DNA of 53,406 bases, taken from Planctomycetota bacterium (GTDB taxonomy: Bacteria; Planctomycetota; MHYJ01; WSZJ01; JACPWG01). The translations under genes and the position numbers were made by a program. The notes under the pieces were generated by a model. That model was not told where the DNA came from. It did no database searches and saw nothing but the letters and a program-made list of their open reading frames with translations. The DNA is taken from NCBI GenBank assembly GCA_016197205.1, contig JACPWG010000072.1, forward strand, positions 1 through 53,406, read 5' to 3'. This document shows, one piece after another, positions 8,226 through 16,664 of the stretch. Position 1 is the stretch's first letter; each line of letters starts with the position of its first letter.

Positions 8226-9470
8226 GTGGCTCAGAAACCAGTGCTGCCACCCCTGATTCCACCCATGCCCCCCGAGCGGACCGGCGAGAGTTGGCGCGCA
8301 GACTGGAATATCTGCGTTGCCCGCTCAGGGCTTTTCCGGAGGATTCGCGAGCGCTTGCTCACCCGACCGCTGCCCGACGAGTTCCTGGTCGCACAGCAGA
8401 ATCTTGAAATGTGGCGCAAAAGGTGTTCGATTTCGCCGGACACGACACGCCAATGGGAGATAGCTTGGAGCATGCTCGCTTGCGGGAAAGAAGTAGCGAC
8501 GCGATTGCAGGCTGATGACAAAAAGGGGGGATCAACCCAGACCGGGAGGGATATCATCCGAACCCTGGCAAGCAAGCTTGCTCCACCACCTGAGTGCACG
8601 CAGTATCTGGGACCCGACTGGGTCGACGACTGCTGCCGGAAACTGTGGCCCACGGCCCCGGTTTCCGCAGCTCCGGAAGTGTCGTCCGAGGCCCGGCCGA
8701 ACCCGAGTCCGGAGGCGACGTCGCAGCAGATTCGGCGAGAGGGTTGGGTGCCCGTCGCACTCGGGGAGAGCGCCGGCGGAGAAGGGAAGGTGGTCCGCCT
8801 CGAACTCGAGCTTGTCGGCCAAGGTGGAAGCAATGTGTTCCACGACCCCGAGGACTCGCTCGAGACCTACGCGGACGAGAAGTTCGTCGAATCCATGCAG
8901 AAAGCGTACGAGGCTGCTTGTCTCCTCGCAGGGGGCGAGACCCCGGCCGGATGCTGGCGCATGCGCGAGCTGGATCAGCGACCACTTCGAGAGGTGGCCG
9001 GCGGGTCGGCCGGCGGGGCGGCGGCACGCGGCTGGTATCATATCCTCCGCGGATGGTGGATCGACCCGGGGATCGTTGTCCTGTCGACGGTCGACAGCGA
9101 AGGAACGCTCAATGAAATCGACTTTGTGAAGGCCAAAGTGGAGGCGATCTGGAGGGAGGCCGTTCCGGCGGCGTCGGATAAATGTTTTGACACCATCGCC
9201 GTCGTCGAAAAGAACTACAGCGAGGCAGCTCAAGCACTCAGAGGGTGCTTGCCTCATGGCGGGCATCAAGACTCCCACCGGGGCGGCCACGCGCCCCTCG
9301 GAGCGACTCTCACGTCCCCGGTGGAACGGGTGTCGCTCGCGACGGAGGAGGGGAAGCGAGAAGGGGGCAGCGATCCGTCCCCCTACATCGAAGATGACGG
9401 GAAGGCGATGCGCGTGGTGCTTGTCGGCGACTCGGCGGCGCAGCAGGGCGCGATGGGGCCAAAGCCATAG
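8226..9470 (+). CDS. Protein with Lon-like (S16-type) Ser-Lys domain
   Basis: The GTG start at 8226 follows gggagc and gives 414 residues; an ATG at 8262-8264 is an alternative. Residues 1-150 are an unrecognised helical region. Residues ~170-335 resemble the Lon proteolytic domain: GGSAGGAA puts Ser261 where Lon has its GPSAG serine, and DFVKAKVEAI puts Lys304 where Lon has GGLKEK. The Ser-Lys distance is 43 residues, equal to the Ser679-Lys722 distance in E. coli Lon, and the segment between (IVVLSTVDSEGTL) matches the Lon MTGEITL strand and turn. No AAA+ domain is fused, so the protease-like domain would need a partner ATPase or act as a ligand-driven switch. The C-terminal ~75 residues are low complexity. 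The fold assignment is my inference from motif spacing. Confidence 0.55.
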   Translation: MAQKPVLPPLIPPMPPERTGESWRADWNICVARSGLFRRIRERLLTRPLPDEFLVAQQNLEMWRKRCSISPDTTRQWEIAWSMLACGKEVATRLQADDKKGGSTQTGRDIIRTLASKLAPPPECTQYLGPDWVDDCCRKLWPTAPVSAAPEVSSEARPNPSPEATSQQIRREGWVPVALGESAGGEGKVVRLELELVGQGGSNVFHDPEDSLETYADEKFVESMQKAYEAACLLAGGETPAGCWRMRELDQRPLREVAGGSAGGAAARGWYHILRGWWIDPGIVVLSTVDSEGTLNEIDFVKAKVEAIWREAVPAASDKCFDTIAVVEKNYSEAAQALRGCLPHGGHQDSHRGGHAPLGATLTSPVERVSLATEEGKREGGSDPSPYIEDDGKAMRVVLVGDSAAQQGAMGPKP

Positions 9471-9499
9471 CCTCCGACGCGCGCCCAAGTCGCCAAGTT

Positions 9500-9525
9500 G
9501 TGGGCGGGGCGGGCGCCCCGCCCAC
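9500..9525. terminator. GC hairpin downstream of Lon-like gene
   Basis: gtgggcggggcg pairs with cgccccgcccac over 11-12 bp about 30 nt after the Lon-like stop. It has no T-run, so it may be a pause site or an extragenic palindrome instead of a classical terminator. Confidence 0.35.
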
Positions 9526-9956
9526 TCGGGCATCTGGCGTCACACCTCCGCCGGCCTGCGGATCGGTGCCGGCCGGAATTCGGATTCGAGGAACCAGAAA
9601 AGCGCATGAGGACCCTGGCGATCGAGGTGGGGATCATGACTCGAAGTAAGAGCACGAGCTCCGCGCGCGTGTGGGAACCGATTCACGAGCCCTGGATTCC
9701 CCTCGGCCCAACCAATCACTCATCGAACGAAGACCTAGTCCCTGTTGGGCTTACCGGCGTCGCGAGCTCCGAAGTGCTCGCAACATGCCAATCCACACAT
9801 GAGGCCCACGTCCCAGGCGATCGCAGCGGGCCACTATTGCGCGGGCTATCAAAGAGCGGCATGGTTCAATTCGGGCGGCGCAGGGGTAACACGGATCGAC
9901 GGCCGGACGTAGGGGCGGGCCTTGTGCCCGCCCTCGTCGCGACACCGCGTAGTCTA

Positions 9957-10066
9957 AGCGCCCGCGCAAGAATTACTTTACATTTCCGTGGATCGACCGA
10001 TGCCTGGGGGCGCGCCCCCAGGAGCCTCGAGGTCCGAATCTGCGCAGTTATTTTTGCGCGGGCGCT
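9957..10066 (+). repeat. MITE-like element with terminal inverted repeats, copy 1
   Basis: It begins agcgcccgcgcaagaat and ends attttttgcgcgggcgct-like; the reverse complement of the end matches the start over ~17 bp with small differences. A palindrome ctgggggcgcgcccccag sits near the middle. A second copy lies inverted at 53023-53147, near-identical apart from the central palindrome. It encodes nothing. A miniature transposable element is the likeliest explanation. Confidence 0.8.
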
Positions 10067-10151
10067 AACGCGTTGCAGCCGATCGCGGGCGCCCTCAAGG
10101 GGCGCCCCTACGGCAGGCGGCCGACGGCAATCTGTAACCCAGATTTGAACC

Positions 10152-12749
10152 ATGCCCAAAGATCCACGCGCTCGCCGGTGTTGTGGCAGATGGGAAAGAC
10201 TCATGGCGCGGCTCGTCTACATCAATCAACTTCTGTCCGTGCGAAGACGGACGGTCATCGAGTTCCTCCAGCGGCTGGGTCCAGAGGGGCTTCGAACAAA
10301 CGTGAGATCACCGGACCCGGTCCTTCCCAGCGGGCTGCGTACTTGGTTGATTCCCCCCAGAGTGATTCCAGATCCAGGGCCAGCCGCCCCCCCCATGGAC
10401 CCTCTAGGATCCCCTTTCGTGCTACCTCAGGAGCGTGGCGCGGGAAGGGCGGCCAAGACGTACCTTCTGGAACCGGTCCTGGCACATCGCGAACAAAATC
10501 ACAGACGGCAACACATTCTGCGAGGAGGCCCTGGGGACGGGAGAACAACCGCTGTCTGGCTTCATGTAGCAGCACTGTGCGCTACCCTGATCGAACACCT
10601 GCTTGACCGGGGTCACCCTACCGACCTGCCCAACCTCCGGGTGCCGTTGGTCATTCCGTTGACCGAGATCCTATCGCGGGTCCACGATCCTGGGTTGCCG
10701 CAGGAGGAGCGGCACCCCTTCACACTGCTCGGTGCAGCGGAGGAGCATATCCTGCGGCTAAGCCATGACACCCTGGCCTCGGCTCCTGCGCAGGTCAGTC
10801 ACTGGTTACGATCCAAAATCGCCCGCGACGAGTTCGATCTTTGCGTCGACGCATCTGCTGGAATGGGTGAGAGGGAGGATGGGTCCAATGCCAGGGGTTG
10901 GCTAAAAAGCCAACTCGCCAGTATCACCGCATGCCACCCGAACGCGGCCCTGCTGCTCACCCTGCCGCACGGCGCCACGGACGAAGAGAGCCTGCTCCCA
11001 GGCGCGAGTATCTGGCGCATGGTTTGTTTCAGTGAGTCCAATGTGAAGCGCTATGTCAAGGCCTTTTTCAAGAAAACGCGGAATGCCGAGAGTCTCTGCG
11101 GGGACGTTCTCCGCTGTGTGAATCGCACGGAACAGTTCCGTACGCTGGGAAGAGTCCCGGGGTTTCTGTATGATCTATGCCGCATCAGAGCCACAACCGA
11201 TCCTTTTGACGAGACGCGTGCCGTTGAGCAGGCTCTGACTCGCCGGGCAGGACTCGTCGCAATCGCCGCCAGGATGGCGGTCCCTCGAGCCGCGCCCCCC
11301 CTGCCGTTGAGCGACACCGAAAAGAGGACACGGGTGGACCGCCCGCCGGATCCGATCCGCGTCTCGCCCCAGGCAGTCCCCCTACCTGAGCATTTTGCTT
11401 TCACGGTTCGAGTCGATCCGGCCGAGGGAGGGACGGTCCGGCAACGGCCGGACTCTCCGCAACTCGGAGCAGGCAAGGAAGTCTCCCTGGAGGCCGTCCC
11501 GAATCTTGGTTGGGAATTCGCCTGTTGGTCCGACGGCTCCCTCGCGTCTACACGCACGCATGTGATTGCGCGAAGGGCTGATGTAATGATCGCCCACTTC
11601 AAGGGCATTCGCCGGCCAATTCGTTCCCGCATCACGGTTGGCTCGGATCCTCCCGGCGCCGGCCGCATCGAGGTGTATCCCAAGGGGTCCGAATTCGAGC
11701 CCGGCTGGCGCATAAAACTGGAGGCCATCGACGTCGGGGACTGGACCTTCGACAAGTGGTCGGATGGCGAGCGAGAGCGAACAAGAGCGGTTGTGGTGCC
11801 TGTGCATGACATCGAGTACCGGGCCCAATTCAAGACGGACATCAGGAGCATCGTCGCAGAGGCGGATCCCCCGAGAAGCGGCAGCGTGTCCATTCTCCCC
11901 TCGGGCGGTGTGTACCGGGTGGGCGAGCATATCTCATTCGAAGCCAGACCTGCGGCAGGGTGGGCATTCAAGGGGTGGTCGGATGGCAGTTCCTCCACTT
12001 CAGTTCGAAAACTGGTGGTCGGTACGAGCATTCAACTTAGGGCATACTTCGCGAAGGAGATCTACTGCCTGAAACACCTGTGCGAACCCGATACCGCGGG
12101 CACAATCGTGACTGACCCTGCCCAAGCGACATTCTTCCATGGAAGTCGGGTAACGCTGGTCGCCAAACCCCGCGTCAATTCCCGATTTGTCGAGTGGTCG
12201 GACGGGCACAAGGGGGTCGAACGCGTACTTCATTTCGACGGAAAGGACATTTCTATTCAGGCCCGATTCGAATGGCGGCGGCCCTTGCTTCGCATCGAGA
12301 TGGACCCGACAACCGGGGGAACAGTATCCATCGAGCCTGCGGACGGCCCCTACGTCCAGGGCTCCCGAGTCGCACTTGCCGCTAGCGCATCTGTCGGATT
12401 CCAATTTCACGAATGGTCGGATGGCGTGCGTTCACCGTCGCGTGAGTATACAGTACCCGACGTGACGTTCATGTTGGTCGCACGATTCACCCGGGTCGGG
12501 GCACTTCTAGAACCCGTCTGTGAACCTGCGCGGGCAGGAACGGTGGCAGTTGACGCCCCCGCCAGTTTGGTGCAACCCGGTGCTCGTGTTCATCTCGAGG
12601 CGAGACCTCAGGAGGGCTGGCAGTTCGACCGGTGGTCCGATGGAAGCAACGAGCCACGAAGGACCTACGATGTACCGGATCGGCACACCCGTGTCATCGC
12701 CCGATTTTCGCGCCAGGATCACCCAAGGTGGGGAGGCAAGAACACCTGA
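10152..12749 (+). CDS. Degenerate STAND N-terminus fused to six WSDG (InlB-B/Flg_new_2-like) repeats
   Basis: The protein has 865 residues; ATG 10203 is an alternative start. Residues ~20-370 align with residues ~20-370 of the NACHT-SUMF1 protein: RRQHILRGGPGDGRTTAVW against RRHIVRGGAGDGKTTAVW, VPLVIPLTEILSR against AVPLAAVLSQ, WRMVCFS against RRMVCLG, and RVPGFLYDLC against QIPRFLSTLC. The P-loop Lys is Arg131, and the Walker B acidic pair is lost (CVDASAGMG), so ATP hydrolysis is doubtful. Residues ~417-853 are six repeats with WSDG at 459, 536, 609, 682, 755 and 828, a steady 73-residue period after the first. Such beta-grasp-like repeats are usually on surface proteins, but no signal peptide is seen here. 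It probably acts as a sensor or partner of the intact STAND protein. This is an inference. Confidence 0.8.
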   Translation: MPKDPRARRCCGRWERLMARLVYINQLLSVRRRTVIEFLQRLGPEGLRTNVRSPDPVLPSGLRTWLIPPRVIPDPGPAAPPMDPLGSPFVLPQERGAGRAAKTYLLEPVLAHREQNHRRQHILRGGPGDGRTTAVWLHVAALCATLIEHLLDRGHPTDLPNLRVPLVIPLTEILSRVHDPGLPQEERHPFTLLGAAEEHILRLSHDTLASAPAQVSHWLRSKIARDEFDLCVDASAGMGEREDGSNARGWLKSQLASITACHPNAALLLTLPHGATDEESLLPGASIWRMVCFSESNVKRYVKAFFKKTRNAESLCGDVLRCVNRTEQFRTLGRVPGFLYDLCRIRATTDPFDETRAVEQALTRRAGLVAIAARMAVPRAAPPLPLSDTEKRTRVDRPPDPIRVSPQAVPLPEHFAFTVRVDPAEGGTVRQRPDSPQLGAGKEVSLEAVPNLGWEFACWSDGSLASTRTHVIARRADVMIAHFKGIRRPIRSRITVGSDPPGAGRIEVYPKGSEFEPGWRIKLEAIDVGDWTFDKWSDGERERTRAVVVPVHDIEYRAQFKTDIRSIVAEADPPRSGSVSILPSGGVYRVGEHISFEARPAAGWAFKGWSDGSSSTSVRKLVVGTSIQLRAYFAKEIYCLKHLCEPDTAGTIVTDPAQATFFHGSRVTLVAKPRVNSRFVEWSDGHKGVERVLHFDGKDISIQARFEWRRPLLRIEMDPTTGGTVSIEPADGPYVQGSRVALAASASVGFQFHEWSDGVRSPSREYTVPDVTFMLVARFTRVGALLEPVCEPARAGTVAVDAPASLVQPGARVHLEARPQEGWQFDRWSDGSNEPRRTYDVPDRHTRVIARFSRQDHPRWGGKNT

Positions 12750-13066
12750 TGGGCCCTGAGCGCGCCGGCGCTCGACGGGAGGGTTCTGGTCAACACGGTG
12801 TCGACGAGGCGGCCGGGCATGTGCTTGGGTGGAGGAGATGGAGGGGAAGTGGCACTCGCGGCGAGAGACGTTTCCGCTTTCCACGGGCAGGATGCCAGTG
12901 GACGCGTGGCATGCCGACGGGCGCGAGGATGCTGGCTCCGTTCTCGCTCGCGCTGCGCTCGCTCCGCGAGCGGGCCGCCACACGCGCCACCCCGCCTCAC
13001 GACCCATCCAGCACCCGTACCAGCTCCTGACTCCGACCTCGCCCGCGCCGCGAGCCCCGGCCCCTC
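12750..13066. other. 317-bp region without a recognised gene
   Basis: The sequence is GC-rich with a small palindrome (cgctcgctccgcgagcg) near 12957-12973. Frames through it have arginine/proline-rich shadow composition. I see no gene, RNA or promoter. Confidence 0.5.
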
Positions 13067-13540
13067 CTACGAAACCGCGCGGCAGCCGCGAACGACGCGA
13101 GAAAGCACCTCCGCCTGCGCGGCCTCCAGACCCGCGAACTGCACCCCCAGGGCGAACTCCCACGCGCCCCCCGGGTGCAACCGGCACCACCGGACCGTGC
13201 CGCGAGCGAGGACCGGCCCGCGACCGGGGACGAGCTCCAGCTCCACACGGACCACCGTTCCCCGCTCGATGGCCTCCGGCGACAAGAGTCCGACGCCCCC
13301 TTCGCTCACGTCGAGCACAAGCGCTCGGCGGGGAGCAGCCCAGGGCAGACCCAGGCGAATCGCGAAGCCGTGACGGACCACCGCCTGCGACCTCGCACGG
13401 GGCCGAACCCGACAGTGCCGGCGACGACTGTGAAAGCCCGAGGGCAGCCAACCGCTGGGCGGAAGCGGAGAGCGGCCCGAGGGCGGAGCCGGCGGAAGGC
13501 TCCGAGCCCAGGCTTCCTCCTCCGCGCGTGCCTTTCCCAT
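13067..13540 (-). CDS. PilZ domain protein
   Basis: The start at ATG 13540-13538 is preceded by ggggag at ideal spacing, giving 157 residues; a GTG at 13609 would add 23 residues but has poor spacing. An arginine-rich stretch (RRRHCRVRPR, ~39-50) followed by LDVSEGGVG (~76-84, Asp-x-Ser-x-x-Gly) fits the two c-di-GMP contact motifs of PilZ. The domain continues through VELELV, GTVRWCR and LGVQFAG to ~137. PilZ proteins bind cyclic di-GMP and pass the signal to a partner by contact. There is no fused output domain and no co-directional neighbour close by, so the partner cannot be named. Confidence 0.75.
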   Translation of the reverse strand: MGKARAEEEAWARSLPPAPPSGRSPLPPSGWLPSGFHSRRRHCRVRPRARSQAVVRHGFAIRLGLPWAAPRRALVLDVSEGGVGLLSPEAIERGTVVRVELELVPGRGPVLARGTVRWCRLHPGGAWEFALGVQFAGLEAAQAEVLSRVVRGCRAVS

Positions 13541-13609
13541 GACCAAGCTCCCCAAACACACTACCGCCTCACGTGCTGCGACGACCGGGGCAATGACCCA
13601 AGCGCCCAC

Positions 13610-14042
13610 AAGCTCCCCGTCAGCGGCGCAAATCGGATGCGGAGTCGTTCGCCGTAGCGGCGTGGTGGAGAGAGCCCAACCCTGCTCTTCAACCCCACAC
13701 CCGGTTCTACGCGCTCCGGTGCCTGGGCTTGCAGGGCTCGTGCAAAAAAAGAGGCAGAAACACGCGGCTCACGGTGGAGCCTCCGCGAGCGCACCGAAGT
13801 GGAGGGGGAGCAAAGTTCAAGCGGCGGGAGTATCCGCGAGAGGCGCGGGAAGTGGGGCGGAGCCACATCGAGGCCGTAAAGTGTGCGTTTCCGGCGAACG
13901 AAGGGCTCCTTGCGGGTGGACGCGAATTGCGGGAGCCGGCTGGTCGGGGCACCCAGGCGCGGGCCCAGCCGTCGGCACTCGACGACCGCCGAGAGCCTCG
14001 GAGTGTGGGCGCCGGTGGAGCCCGGTGGTCCTCCGGCCGGCA
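13610..14042. other. 433-bp region without a recognised gene
   Basis: It lies between the PilZ gene and the permease fragment. The missing upstream part of the ABC-2 permease is not found in any frame, so this DNA replaced it. Nothing else is recognisable. Confidence 0.5.
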
Positions 14043-14426
14043 ATGGCCGACCTCCTGGTCCTCTTCGGCGGCCTGATGCTGGGCTTCGGCTCCCTCGGCT
14101 CGAACTACCGCGAGAGCGCGCAGCTCGCCGTGGTCTGGAGCATGGCCGCGATCATACCCATATTTTTTTTGCCCGTGATCGTCGACCAGCCGAACTCGCT
14201 CGTCGCCCGCGCGCTGTCCTTCTTCCCGCTGACGACCCCCATCACGATGATGATGCGCTACGCGTCAGGCGAGGTCGCGACGTGGGAGGTCGTGCTGTCG
14301 TTCGTGGTCCTCGCCGCGGCGATCTGGGTGGCGCTGAAGGGGAGCGCGAAGCTGTTCCGGGTGGGGCTCCTGCTCTACGGCAAGAAGCCGACCGTGCCGG
14401 GGATCTGGCGCCGGCTGTGGGCGTGA
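14043..14426 (+). pseudogene. 5'-truncated ABC-2 type transporter permease (NatB/YhaP-like C-terminus)
   Basis: Only the last ~127 residues of an ABC-2 permease remain. The signature FGSLGSNYRESAQLA is followed by FLPVIVDQPNSLVARALSFF, PLTTPITMMMRYASG and the end LYGKKPTVPGIWRRL, all typical of the C-terminal transmembrane part of ABC2_membrane_3 proteins. Full-length family members have ~400 residues. The upstream sequence in frame is unrelated, and no ATPase partner is nearby. It is a decayed remnant; expression as a short membrane protein from the ATG is possible but unlikely to be functional. Confidence 0.75.
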
Positions 14427-14441
14427 GGGGGGCGGGGGCGT

Positions 14442-16664
14442 TCAAAACTTCAACTCGTACTCCAACCCGCCGAGCACGGTCGAACGCTGGGCCGGGAACC
14501 CGAGCGCCTCGTCGTAGTCTTCGTTCGAGATGTTCTCCCACCGCGCGATCGCCTTCAGCCCCGGCACCCACGGAACAGACCAATAGCCCGCCAGGTCCGC
14601 GCGCGCGTGGCTGTCCACGACTTCGCGCGCGCCGACGGCCGCCTCGCGGGCGAAGTCGAAGCTCCGGTCCTTCCGCCGGCCCGTGTAGTTGAAGTTGAAG
14701 TTCAGGCCCCAGGAGTCCTTCACCTGATAGTCCAGGGTGAAGCTACCGGTGAGCCGGGGCCGACGGAGCAGGGAGCCTCCCACCGGGAAGGACGGGTCGT
14801 CCGGGACGATGGACTCGGTGATCTCCGTATCCAACCAGCTCCAGCTCCCCGAGGCCGTGACCGCGTCCTGTTCGCAGAGGAGGCCCTCCCCCACCTGCCA
14901 GTGCGCCTCCGTCTCGACGCCCTTCGTCTCGGCGGCGCCGAAGTTGTCGAACGTCCCGATGAAGACGGGCGCGAGCTGGACGACCCGGAACTGGATCGAG
15001 TCCTCCAAGTCGTTCTCGAAATAGCTCGCCGAGACGCGGAGTCGCTCGCCGAAGAACCACTGGTCCACGCCCACGTCCCACCCGAAGTTCCGCTCCGGAC
15101 CCAGGGCGGGGTTGCCGAACTGCGTGTCGAAGGTCGCGAAGAAGCTGGGCTCGACGACGGCGTTGCCGACGCTCGCACGCGGCTTGGTCTTGGTGTCCTC
15201 GAACATCACGGCGGCGGCGACGCGGAAGGTCAGCTCGGGTTCGGGGAAGCTCTCGTTGTCGTCGTACCGGAAGCCGCCGGTGAGAAATACGAAGTCCCGA
15301 TAGTTGAGCTCGTGCTGCATGTAGATCGACTGGTCCTTGCGCTTCTCTTCGGTCCCACCGGGCGTGAAGTTCGATATCTCCTCCAGCTCCTGGTCTTCGT
15401 ACTCCAGCCCGACCGTGATCGTGTCCCAGTCCACGGGGTGGAGGCGGTTGTACTGGTGGACGATCCGCTTCCGGTACTCCGAGAGCGCTTGGAAATCTCC
15501 GAAGGGATCGGCGGCGTCGGGGCGGTCGAAGTTGTCGCCGTTCAGCGTGAAGTGCGAGACCTGCAGGTGCGCGTCCCACCACGCCGAGACCCAATGGCCG
15601 AAGTCCAGACCGAGGAGCGTCGTGTCCTTCTCCGCGTGCGAGTCCGGGTCCTCGGGGCCGAAGCGCGGGCCCGAGCTGTTGCCAGGGGACGCGAGGTTGT
15701 CCTCCTGGACGCGGACGAGGGTGAGCAGCGAGGTCTTCTCGTTGAAGCGGTAGTCGAAACGTCCGAGGGCGCCGACGTTGCGGTACTGGGAATTGTTGAA
15801 GCGGCCGTCCGCCTGCTCGAACCGGCTGGTGGCGAGGGAGTAGTCAAAGGTAGGGTCGCCACCCTGGATGTCGAGCTTCTCGTGATTGGTCACGTAGGAG
15901 CCGTACTGGAAGGAGACCTTCGCGCGGGGCGGCCCGGCGCCTCGGCGGGCCCGGAGGTTGATGACGCCCCCCATGGCGTCGCTCCCGTACAGGGCGCTCT
16001 GGGGACCGCGCAAGAGCTCCGCCCCGCCGAGGCCGTCGGTCGTGAAGGAGTCCAGTTCGAACATCTGGCCGCCGTCGCGCGTCAGCTCGAAGCCCTCCAG
16101 CAGGACCAGGGTGTGGTTCGAGTTCATGCCGCGCGTAAACACGTCGGTCAACCCGCCCTTCAGCCCCGTGCGGACGATCTGGATGCCCGGCAGGTCGCGA
16201 AGGGTCTCGATGGCCTCATCGGTCCGCGACTCCTCGAGCGCGGAGGCGGAGACGACGCTGATCGTCGAACCCAGCGTGCGAAATGCGGCCTCGCCCCGCG
16301 TCGCCGTCACGAGCATGTCGCCGAGGAGCACGCCGTCGGACTTCCCCTGGGCGGGCTTGCCCTCCGCGGGGGAAGAGCCTGAAGTGGCCGCGGCGGGAGC
16401 GGCTTCGATCGACGGCGTGGGTCCGCCCACCTCAGCCGGGGGCGTCATCTGCGCGTCCTCACGGGCAGTCGGCCTTCCTCCCAGCGCACCCTCTTCTCTC
16501 TCCCGTAGCTTGCGCAGGAGCTCCGCATTGCGGCGCTCCAGCTCTTCATTCTTACGTCTCAACTCCTCGTTTTCCCTCTGCGTGTCCTGCTTCGCGGGCT
16601 CTTGGGCCGGGGCCGTTCCCGAGAGAAGCACGCCCACCAAGAGGCAGACACCCAACCATCGCAT
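14442..16664 (-). CDS. TonB-dependent outer-membrane receptor
   Basis: The start at ATG 16664-16662 has aaggag upstream and gives a signal peptide (MRWLGVCLLVGVLLSGTAPA). The mature protein begins with a short coiled coil (ENEELRRKNEELERRNAELL, ~31-50) and a low-complexity linker. The plug domain follows at ~115-215, with DMLVTATRGE as a TonB-box-like stretch, LRDLPGIQIV, and LLRGPQSALYGSDAMGGVIN. The rest is a 22-strand-type barrel ending in aromatic Phe (LGGLEYELKF). At 740 residues the size is usual for BtuB/HmuR-type receptors. It is divergent from the CobN/ExbB/TonB operon, which suggests that it imports the metal-tetrapyrrole substrate of the chelatase. Haem is my preferred substrate, cobalamin the alternative. 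The substrate is not shown by the sequence. Confidence 0.9.
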   Translation of the reverse strand: MRWLGVCLLVGVLLSGTAPAQEPAKQDTQRENEELRRKNEELERRNAELLRKLREREEGALGGRPTAREDAQMTPPAEVGGPTPSIEAAPAAATSGSSPAEGKPAQGKSDGVLLGDMLVTATRGEAAFRTLGSTISVVSASALEESRTDEAIETLRDLPGIQIVRTGLKGGLTDVFTRGMNSNHTLVLLEGFELTRDGGQMFELDSFTTDGLGGAELLRGPQSALYGSDAMGGVINLRARRGAGPPRAKVSFQYGSYVTNHEKLDIQGGDPTFDYSLATSRFEQADGRFNNSQYRNVGALGRFDYRFNEKTSLLTLVRVQEDNLASPGNSSGPRFGPEDPDSHAEKDTTLLGLDFGHWVSAWWDAHLQVSHFTLNGDNFDRPDAADPFGDFQALSEYRKRIVHQYNRLHPVDWDTITVGLEYEDQELEEISNFTPGGTEEKRKDQSIYMQHELNYRDFVFLTGGFRYDDNESFPEPELTFRVAAAVMFEDTKTKPRASVGNAVVEPSFFATFDTQFGNPALGPERNFGWDVGVDQWFFGERLRVSASYFENDLEDSIQFRVVQLAPVFIGTFDNFGAAETKGVETEAHWQVGEGLLCEQDAVTASGSWSWLDTEITESIVPDDPSFPVGGSLLRRPRLTGSFTLDYQVKDSWGLNFNFNYTGRRKDRSFDFAREAAVGAREVVDSHARADLAGYWSVPWVPGLKAIARWENISNEDYDEALGFPAQRSTVLGGLEYELKF

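Larger units (their letters stand above)
9471..10151. other. 681-bp gene-free region with hairpin and mobile repeat
   Basis: The region contains a strong GC hairpin at 9500-9525, the inverted-repeat element at 9957-10066, and a second GC palindrome near 10091-10111. No translated frame shows protein-like composition. A Shine-Dalgarno for the next gene is weak. Confidence 0.6.
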
